A DNA stretch of 64,000 bases. It comes from Cylicocyclus nassatus. Its lineage: Eukaryota > Nematoda > Chromadorea > Rhabditida > Strongylidae. The stretch's first letter is position 1, and each line of letters starts with the position of its first letter. A program made the position numbers and the translations under genes. The DNA lies in contig CATQJL010000112.1 of NCBI GenBank assembly GCA_958299035.1, forward strand, positions 59,627,823 to 59,691,822, read 5' to 3'. Below are positions 55,413 through 64,000 of the stretch, one piece after another. The notes under the pieces are model-generated. The model saw only the letters and a list, made by a program, of their open reading frames with translations, did not search any database and was not told where the DNA came from.

Positions 55413-56963
55413 AGAGCACTTCAAATAGCCTCTTGAACTCACAGCATTTTTTTGCGAATTGAAGAGTGGAACGATTCTTTGGTATAGATTTTACCGAAGT
55501 ATCCGCATCTTAAGAATATTCGGCTACTGCGATATAGAGGGAGTCATTTAGTTGAAGAATTTCAAATGCGTTTTCATAAGTGTTGAATCATTTGGAGGGT
55601 TTTTTTATCACTTTTGCACTCAGCTAACTTCATTCAATATTCCTCGCCTCCCCGGTGTACGTTGAGCGGAGCATTTGTACATCTGAACCCGTTGGTGAAC
55701 TTGTGAACTCTCCTGCAAGGCATTATTCTTTGTAATCTTTCGCTACCAACTCTGTCACGTATGACGACAGCATATATACGTGGCAGTTTAGGAGTACAAA
55801 GAACTATGCTTTGCAGTAGAGTTTTTACAAGTCACCAACGCGTTCAGATGTCTGCAAACGCTATGCCGAACCCGGGGAGGCGACGATACCAGGGGCGGTA
55901 ATCATACCTATATAAGAAGGGGTTTCTGTACAGGTAACAGCTCGTGCAGGCGCTGGCACTGGCGCCCGCGATACGCGAAGCCAAGCTGGTGATCGGCCTC
56001 CTTTCTATTGGCGAATATGTTCCGATCTGGCAAGTTCGGCCAAGTCGGAATCGGGGTCAGAGCCCAATCACGACAGATCGGTATCCGCAGTCGAGCAGCG
56101 CCGTGCCTGACATAGCTGAACTTGCCAGAACGGACCACATTCGAGTTTGTTGAAGCACGGGATTGCGGCTCTCGCCTGTTTGGGCACTCGTTAATTGCTG
56201 GCCTTGATTATTGGCCTTCAAACCGTTCTCCCACTTCCATTCAACTCTCCTGCAAGTCCCATCACAAGCTGTGCGTACTACTGAAACAACGAATTCCATC
56301 ACTTTCTAACCCCACATAGTTTACACGTCTTTCGTTTCCCCACGGCGTTTCTGATGCTTTCGCTTCCTGTTATTTTGTAAAATCTCTTAACATCGGACAC
56401 GATCCAGTCTAAAAAGGCTTTCCTCTACTGAAATTATAGCATCAGTGTGCAAGGCCACCTGCTTTCTCATTTCTAAAAGGGCTGGCGAGGTACTACTTGC
56501 AAAGACTTACTGCCCTGCTCAGGATCAACCAAGAAGTGTGGCATTCGATCACTAAAAACAATTCCCGCCCCCCAGTTACTGTCTCAATAAGACCCCTCGA
56601 ACTATCTTCACCTAAGACAGGCATAACTTGAAGGCCTATCCAAGCATAACGTTAATGTATCCATAAGTACTTCAATTTCACGAGTATAGCACGCACCTTT
56701 TTCGATTTTTTGAGCGGTCCGCTCAGCCGCCTCGCTTCTTTTTGGAAAATGAGACTTATACCGTAGGATACTCTCAGGCAATATGCAGCATTGTATGTAC
56801 TTTTTGGTCGCAGTCGTCCCTCGGCGTGTCTGGGCTATTTGATTTTATTAGGTTTTATAATAAGCTCTGTCTCATTTTTTCTTTTCTTTTTCACAATCTT
56901 TCGACCAAAGTTTTGCAAAAATGTACATATGCTTTGAGCCTGATCTACCAAAGTCTTTTACGC
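55413..56963. other. Unassigned stretch with a GC-rich patch
   Basis: 55413-55810 is a diverged repeat of about 52740-53170 (CACTTCAAATAGCCTCT... onward). 55890-56330 is GC-richer, with a TATA-like CCTATATAAGAAGG at 55906-55920; it could be a fragment of an LTR or promoter but I find no matching ends. Frames up to 81 codons show no recognisable domain. Confidence 0.45.
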
Positions 56964-57839
56964 ACTCCGCCTTCCATTCGCCACTCCCAATAAACCAAAG
57001 GATGTTTGTCTAACAAAAATTTCTGCCTTTTGACCATACTAGCTGGGATACCCTGGTTTCTCTCGGTTTCTATCAACTTGACATGCTAGAACCCACGTCC
57101 CCTCCCACTTTCACACAACTTCTCCCTATTCCTGTCCCACTTCTATACGTCAGATTCCTGCTCTCTCTTTTTTTGTAATCAGCACGCTCACTTACATCCC
57201 TGTGCTCACTCACCCAGCCCAGCGCTTTGCAAAAAAGGCAAAACTAGTAAAGTTAATGCGGTTATTTACAAACGGTCATTATGTTCGCAATTGACATGCT
57301 CACTTACCACCAGCTACTCTCAGCTCATTAGCTCAAAGTTCGCAAAAAACCAATAAAATCGAGATCGATCTATAACGAAGACTAGCCTACGACACCTCCG
57401 CCCCGAAATGTATGTGGGCAAAGTTTGTTCCTGATAGGTTCAGAAATGCAATTTATTCGGAGCATACTACTCTCAGACAAATATGCGGATACGTACAGAC
57501 AGACATCATACAAACAGGCAAATAGAGCTATATTAAAGGGGTAGCGCGGAAGAGTATTACTGATTTTGCCACTTGCTATACAAACTAATTGTAAATGGCA
57601 TTCCATTGTTCTGACTCTAATCTCTAAAAGTTTTTACATTTTTGCCACATGTAATTCGATACCTTTTCGATACAATTTCCCTAATTAAAGAGCTTTAGAA
57701 AGATGGTTTTAGAAATACAATAACTTTTTCGGAAGTGCCATTTGTTTCATGTATTTTGTAATGTCCTCACACATGACAAAAATACGCCAATGTTCTGGCA
57801 CGAACTTCTTCTGTCTCCGTCTTTACACTTATTCAGAAG

Positions 57840-57841
57840 GC
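57840..57841. other. Deletion junction removing the defensin-like gene
   Basis: CAGAAGG joins directly to CCTGCATATAAC. In copy A these lie at 5381-5387 and 5860 onward, so 5388-5859 (promoter-proximal part, exon 1, intron and exon 2 through the CxC) is missing here. The remaining downstream AATAAA is kept. Confidence 0.85.
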
Positions 57842-58043
57842 CTGCATATAACACTGAGAAATATAAATAAACATTTTTCTGCAGTAATGTTTCTGTGCCT
57901 AAACTTGCATTAATTTGTTTTTAGCAAAGATTATTACACCTGCAATAGTCTAATGAAAAAGCAAGGATTCAAAATGAGAGAGCTCTTGAGAAATGTTGTC
58001 ATACCCCTGCTTCTGAGCTGGACATTCTAAACAATATCTCTAA

Positions 58044-58499
58044 CAAGGGGAGGATATTCGGTCAAGTGGCATTTCAATATGAAATGTGTGCGTCTGGTAG
58101 AGCATGAAACGCTGATTCCGAACCTGCTTATCTATCTGCAAAGCGGTTCTGGGATGGAAGTCGTAGGAATTTCTTGAGGCTAAAATTTAGTGGTTTGGCA
58201 AAGGTGCAACAGCTGTTGTGGACTTTCCAGCGCTTGAAAGGGGTATGACTAGCATGAATTAAAACTACTAAATTGCATAAAGTACCCTGCCGGTAATCAT
58301 AGACCCTTTAAGCATACAGACTACCCTTCTGAAAGATTTTATTGTAGCCGCGTGTTCAAGTTTTTGCTTCAGAAAATCCTATAATTCTCCCAGAAGCGAT
58401 TTGCAAAAAACAAAGCAGATTTGAAATCAGCGTTCCATGTCTGCAATACAGTCTGCAACTTATATGGAAATGCCACTTCTACCAAGTATCGTCCCCTTG
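58044..58499. mobile_element. Harbinger-like MITE (C copy, complete)
   Basis: Best preserved ends of this family: CAAGGGGAGGATATTCGGTC and, inverted, CAAGGGGACGATACTTGGTA, with TAA at 58041-58043 and 58500-58502. The reference for the A and B copies. Confidence 0.82.
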
Positions 58500-58577
58500 T
58501 AAGACAAACGGTACTATCATGAGAATGCATTGAACACAATTTCGTCAAGTATGAGTAGTTGGTAAACAGCAAATATC

Positions 58578-58717
58578 TACCCTATTCAGGTGATAAGCCA
58601 CACATTGCTTTTCGCACATTGCTCTCACTTAACGCGCCCCATTGTAAAAAGCAGTCTTTTGGAGTGTTCGCTTTTAGAGCGAACAGGGTGCGGCTTATAC
58701 ACCTGAAAAAGGGTACT
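58578..58717. mobile_element. 140-bp MITE with TACCC ends (C copy)
   Basis: Same insertion as 25950-26089, with small indels in the TIR. Confidence 0.7.
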
Positions 58718-59649
58718 TGTTAGTTTTCTATGATGCTCGCTTAACAATTGTCAGGATCTCCAACTTCTGAGTGCACTCATCCTTATTTTAGCTATTAATC
58801 GAAAATTTTCGCAAGTGAATGCATTTTTTGGCATCCAGCTGGATTTTCAAAATTTTTGGAATGATTTTTTTGATGTTACCAAACTCCGTTTTCTATTACG
58901 TATTATTAATTTTATTATTAAACATTATTAATCAACATTTATCTTAATGTTCGACCATGACCGACTTTTGAAACTTTCAGATTCAGAAGGTGTTTGGAGT
59001 TTGAGTTTATTATTTTACGACTTCCCACAACGAAGACCTTTGCAAAAAAGCTCTAAAATAATTGCAACCCACTCAATATATTACAAAAAATTCTTGTCTT
59101 GCAATCTGTTAGCTTCAACAGTGACAAAAGCTTCCAACAATTTGAAATGTAAATTCAAAAAAATGACTAAGAAAAAAGGAGGAAAGAATCATGAGTTAGG
59201 TTGACGATTATTTAAGCGATCGTCGAAAATCCCGCTACAATAACATCATCGCTAGAAAGAGAAATTTCTGCCGAACGATGTTTAGAGCGTTTGCCTATCA
59301 TTACTCTAAACGATTTGATAGGGCGCAAAAACGGCATAAACTTTCGGACCGACCTGATATATTATATGCAAGAGTATGCCGGGAATTTAGAAATTCAGAA
59401 ATTGTGGCAAGCAACATCAAGCATTAGCCAAATATGACTCATGAGAATGCTTTTCTTCCATACCTTTACTACTTACTGACATATCAAACAACTGTGACCC
59501 TTCCTTTTTTGTAAGTAAAATGTTGGGCATAAAAACTATTTATTAATAAATGCCTGTAAAGATGGATATTTCCCAAAAAGACGAGAACATTTGGTGAGCA
59601 GTAAAATGGTTTAAGTCGGAGAATTGTTAAGACTTCAAAATCAGTTGGT

Positions 59650-62564
59650 GGACAAACTGCGTTCCAGCACATTTCGCTAGTAAGGAAACTACGCAAAGTA
59701 GTTAACGCACATTGATTGACGTTGTTCTGCTCCAGCGCATACGTAGTTATTACTTTCAAAAATAGCATATTACCTCGCAAAAAAGGGCCAGAGAAAGGTG
59801 TGACGGTTCTGAGCAAACTACAAGAAGCATGTCAAGGTTTTTTGATTGGGTGGTGCTCGCGGCGCTCAGAGAGCAACTGAGGCTTCAAAAAGTCGGATTT
59901 CGCCATCGTTTATTCATTCTTAACTCAAACACTATCTAAGCCAGGGCTCAGCGCAAGGTTGCATTCTTGAAACTTTAAAGAGAAATCCCTCCTGACATGG
60001 CAGAAAATTACGAAGGACCTCCTGTGGTGTTCATGGAAGTATGGCTGACAATTTGCATCATGCGACGAATGGATAAAGTAAATGAATACATGGAATTTTG
60101 AAAATAAAACAGCAGAAGGCGAAAAAGGCGGTTTTCATACCGTAAAGGAGCCTAACAGCAGTGAGAGCGGAAAGTGGATTAAGATGATTACTCAAAGCTC
60201 CACCTGAAAATTTGATTCATGTAAAAATGTGCGAGAAAAGAGGAACGTTATGGCTTTGTTGGGTCCCAACAAAGTTAGGGTGCTCCCAGGTTGCGCGGGA
60301 GCAATCCAAGCAGAAGTACAAAAATACTTTTGAGAAGGTGGCGTAAGAATAGTCTACACAAGAATTTCGGCATTATTACCTATTCGAATTGCAGGTCTAC
60401 TTATTGTTTTGTAACTATCGGAAAGCAAAACAGGTTATTAACCTCAGGTGTGGAAGCTTCCTGCATGCTCTGACACATACGAAACTATATCATGAGTCAG
60501 AGAATCTAGTGACTAGTGATGTTTAGTCGCAGTCTAGCATCCGGGTAAATCTTTAGCAATAATTGGAAGAGATAGATGTACAAAAGAAGAATAATTGTGT
60601 AATAATCTACTTGCGTGTAAAAAAAACAAACACCTGAGGTTGGATTTTTTCAAAAGTAAGCGCTGTTGATTATATAGCGTAAGAAGTGTGTATTTTAACT
60701 ATTTATAGGCGATCTGCAGATGTATTCAGTATCTACTTGGTATCGGAAGACGGAAGACTAGACTATCAGAATATTTGCCAATGCAGCAAAAATATGTTAT
60801 CCATTCAAAATTTTCTCTTGATCGATCATTTTCTGAATAAGTCCAAAGCAAGTTTGAATCTTCATTAACTCTTGAATTCTTAGAGATATGAATGCCATAT
60901 AGTGGTCCGCCTACATGCATCAATCTTTAAAAAACTAGCTTCTGCTTGACCGGACATATGTCAGATTATGGAAAAAATCTATAGTAGTACCATAATTTTA
61001 ACGATTTCTCCCCAGCTTTGCATGAAAACATTTATCGCCTTTTCAAGGGCCTGTTTCAAAGACTTAGATTGGATAGCAATAAATTGCTATTTTTCTCATT
61101 CAATTGGTGTTAGGAAGCATTTAAAATCTTGCATCAGGCTTTGCTAAGCGCAAATGTGGGGAGTATGGCCTTATTTGTTTGGATATCATATTTCACTCAA
61201 CAACACGCTTGCACTATCATTTCCTTTTTTTGCTAAGTTTCTATTTTTGATTCCGTAGACATTTGAGTCGCTGGCACTCCCTAGCAGCATGCAGCAGCGG
61301 TGAAATTTCTAACACTTGGTCTCAAGAAAAAGTTTTACGAATGTAAGCGGGAAACGTTAGGGGAGAAAGAGACTTGTGGGCAAAAGCTTGAGTTAGACAT
61401 GCTGATTATCACCGCTAGTCATAGGGATCAGAGAACATAAGTCTTACACCGGAAAATGTAGAAGTATGTATAAAATCGCTTGAAAATCGCTCTAATCAGT
61501 ATCATAAATTTTTCGTTTACATAATTTCAAGTATTTTTCGTTTCATATCATGAATTTTATTTTAAACTAAACTTAGAGAAAAGCGCAAAAATCATAATTT
61601 TCTGTAGAAACATCCGAGCAATAAGAATTCAATTTAGCAAAAATTTTGGTCTTATATTGGAAGGTGTTGGATCATCAACAATTCAGCTGAAATTCTGCAT
61701 GAAAATACGGTTTGAGTTTGTTGCAACGATGTGGAAAAAATGAAAATCGGTTCAAATGGCAATATTAGGTTGTCCGGAAATTTGTCCGTTTCGAATCCCA
61801 ACCACAATAAGTCATACATTTCTCATTTTTATAGGTTACAGAGTACCATTCGATAGAGCGAAGCAAGCTCTACATGATGGCTAACTTGCTTTGGCAGCAG
61901 CTCTGATCCATTAGAGTTTTAAGCCAACAACTAAAAACATTCAGCTGCCCGAAAGAAATCGAGAAAAATCGTAACTCACTTTATAAAAATCCTATGAAAT
62001 TTCTGACTTGCTCACGTAAACACTATCCACATAAGACATCTATACACACCGTTCCGTATTTTTTCCTCTGTTAGAAATCAAGATATCGCCAATCTCCGTG
62101 CATTTGCAAAGTGATGATGTGCCCTCCCCACGTAAGTGGTTGTATTACAAACTTGTAGAAGTACAGACGTAAATTTTAAGCTTTTTTCGAGAAAATCAAA
62201 TTTTAACTTGGACCAGCTGACTAGGAAAAGCTATACTCGATATTTCTCGAGATAAAACTTGCAGAGAGCTGAAATTTGGGTTTGTACTTCTATTTGTAGC
62301 ATACATAACTTATGTGGGGACAGCACAGCATTACTCTAGCAAATGCATGAAAACTTCCCTTTTTTGATTTTTGACAGTGGAGAAAATACGGAAGCGGTGT
62401 ATATAGATGTCTTATGTGGATAATGTTTACGTGAGCAAGTCCCCCCTCCCTTGGATAGTGTTTACGTGAGCAAGTCTTCCCTAACCTATATTATATGGAA
62501 AAACTTGTAAAAAAATGGAAATTTCCGAATTTCCGAAAACTTTGGTGCAGGACTTAGGTCCCAG
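59650..62564. other. Single-copy stretch; one mariner-like end and an inverted repeat
   Basis: No gene recognised. TTAGGTTGTCCGGAAATTTG at 61771 is a mariner-like end without a clear partner. An inverted repeat pairs 62010-62065 (TGCTCACGTAAACACTATCC) with 62380-62440, and a short tandem copy of GTTTACGTGAGCAAGTC follows at 62427-62480. Confidence 0.5.
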
Positions 62565-64000
62565 CTAACAATATAACAAAATTTCATTGGAGCTTAATAT
62601 TCCGAACTCAATCTGTATTATATTGACCGGACCTTTCTCCTCGATCATTACTCTGCTGAAAAAGGACAGCCAAACCAGATGATAGATTTGAACAACCAAC
62701 CTACTGATCATTGGCAACTAACGTCTTGAGAAAATTATCCTCGAAGATCTTTTTGATTGCACCGACGACGTCGCGCTCCTTGGACGTTAGCACGTAATCA
62801 AAGTGCCATATATGTTTATTCCTTTACCTGTTTACGTGTTTACCGACATCACTTAACATTTTAGGACTTTTTTCTACCATTTTTAGTCTCCGAGAAGAAT
62901 GATTCATTTGAACGAGTTGACTACGCTCCCTGAGACTCCTGGATTTTACGTCTCAATTAGAAATGTTTGCCTATAAATAGATGCTCAAGTAACACAGTTG
63001 AAATTCAATGAACCTGAATCCCGCTGGATTCCGCTTAACAAAATCAACATGTTTTCGGTCAGACTTGTGTTACTTTTTTCTACTTCCTACGCATTGTACC
63101 GCGTAATGATTCAAAAAAGAGTATAAGCTATGGAAAAAATTTGCGTGTATACGCTAAGCATAGGTGTAAGGGTCCTAATGTTCAAATTCAACAGCTTTAG
63201 CAATATGGCCGCGTTTCTCATATTGGCACTTCATCGCTTGAAGGAAGATTGCATGATCTTACGCTTGCCTACATATGTGTACAGCAAGTTGGGAATGGAG
63301 AAAGAGAAATCAAAGTGTTGGCTTAGAACGATCAGAGATCACTTGGAACACCCAGACTTTGGAGTTCCGCACTCCCATCCTCCAATGGGAGCAATATTTT
63401 CCGGAATTGCTATGCGTCTTTTAAGAGTAACCGTTGTCCTAAAAGGCCTGTGTGAGCGAGAACGGGACGAGGACTGGTGGCTCAACTTTACTAGTGGCAA
63501 GGTGGCTGCGAACGAGCAATGGGCACTTACTGTTTTGGTACGAACGCGACCTCGCAACACTGCTTAGGCTCGGAACAGTTGAAGCACAGCGCAAACAGTT
63601 CGAGCGTTGCTGGAACTGTTTCAGAACTCTTGAATCAGTATGAAGCCAACCTTAAGCTGATTGTCAAGTACATTCGGAAAAGGACTACTATTGTCATTGA
63701 CTGCTGGCGTGCCTACAATGAGTAGCGTCTTTGCCGTGCAACGCTTTGAATTTCCTCCTACAACATCATCCCTGCTCATAAGCTCACCTCTTTGAAACGC
63801 GTGTTTTTTACATATTTTCTCGAAACTTGCCGGAAACTGGTTGTCCCTACAGGACTAAATTTGAGAGAATCTTTGAAAAAAATTAAGAGAGCAACTTCTC
63901 TGCAAGAATTTCATTTTTCTCTTGAGAAGTTGAGGGAGAAGCTGAGTGTGAACAATCATGATCAGATAGCAGCATAATATACAACCTTTTGCAGAGCATA
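62565..64000. repeat. Duplicon D2 (partner of 13070-16000)
   Basis: Same orientation and content as D1 but without the Penelope-like insertion; the empty site AAGAGAAATCAAAG is at 63302-63315. It continues beyond the window. A 145-codon frame (63130-63567) spans it, but the matching frame is broken in D1 and it shows no domain I recognise. Confidence 0.85.
63645..63725 (+). pseudogene. Possible Merlin/ISXO2-like transposase remnant (D2)
   Basis: KYIRKRTTIVIDCWRAYNE then stop, as in D1. The context YI-R/P-x-TTI-x-x-DCWRAYN is what I know from ISXO2-type transposases of nematodes. The catalytic domain is not otherwise readable. Confidence 0.35.

Larger units (their letters stand above)
56964..59630. 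repeat. Segmental duplication copy C
   Basis: Matches A from about 4500 and B from about 23865 onward, in the same orientation. It starts inside the 4404-type MITE. It has no RTE insertion (empty site 59615-59629) and a 472-bp deletion at 57840/57841 that removes the defensin-like gene. Confidence 0.85.

Noticed and set aside
63130..63567. 145-codon frame in D2
   Set aside because: The same place in D1 is frameshifted and the translation shows no recognisable domain; only a short transposase-like trace lies further on in another frame.
1..64000. tRNA, rRNA or spliced-leader RNA genes
   Set aside because: I looked for tRNA box motifs and the nematode spliced-leader sequence by eye and found nothing convincing; a covariance search would be needed to exclude them.

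Overview
This window looks like non-coding, repeat-dominated nuclear DNA from a nematode, most likely a strongylid or hookworm-like species. The evidence is AT-rich sequence, short exons with TTTTCAG-type acceptors, acceptor-like sites 2-3 nt upstream of start codons as expected for spliced-leader trans-splicing, an RTE-type retrotransposon, a Penelope-like element, and dense hAT-, mariner- and Harbinger-like miniature elements. There is no operon, rRNA, tRNA or CRISPR that I can support. Most open reading frames of 60-130 codons are chance frames or lie inside repeats. | LAYOUT. Duplicon copy A (1-6528) carries a two-exon defensin-like gene. 6529-13069 is mostly single-copy and holds hAT and other MITEs and a solo LTR (10310-11002). 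Duplicon D1 (13070-16000) is interrupted by a 5'-truncated Penelope-like element with inverted pLTRs and hammerhead-like motifs (13837-15250). Duplicon copy B (16378-26949) repeats A, with a mariner-type MITE, a 2.4-kb hAT-type element holding a large palindrome, and a decayed defensin copy. A near full-length but frameshifted RTE retrotransposon occupies 26965-30195. | A giant imperfect palindrome follows: left arm 30083-44236, spacer 44237-45161, a 500-N gap (45162-45661) and right arm 45662-55412. It is packed with nested foldback elements and carries one defensin-like gene per arm in opposite orientation. After an unassigned stretch, duplicon copy C (56964-59630) repeats A/B but has lost its defensin gene. 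A single-copy stretch then leads to D2 (62565-64000), the second copy of D1, without the Penelope insertion. | GENES. The only convincing host genes are short secreted peptides with the cysteine-stabilised alpha-beta (CS-alpha-beta) spacing C..CxxxC..C..CxC. One subtype is in A, broken in B and deleted in C. The other is in both palindrome arms, with an unusual GC donor in its intron. Both subtypes have a phase-0 intron three codons after the third cysteine, which suggests common ancestry. | Because most sequence exists twice or three times, many mobile insertions can be read against an empty site in the partner copy. This gives exact ends and target-site duplications (TSDs) for mariner-like (TA), hAT-like (8 bp), Harbinger-like (TTA/TAA), Penelope-like (14 bp) and RTE (15 bp) insertions. 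A 23-nt match to a common cDNA template-switch adapter at 30044-30066, next to the palindrome breakpoint, means this part of the assembly needs checking.
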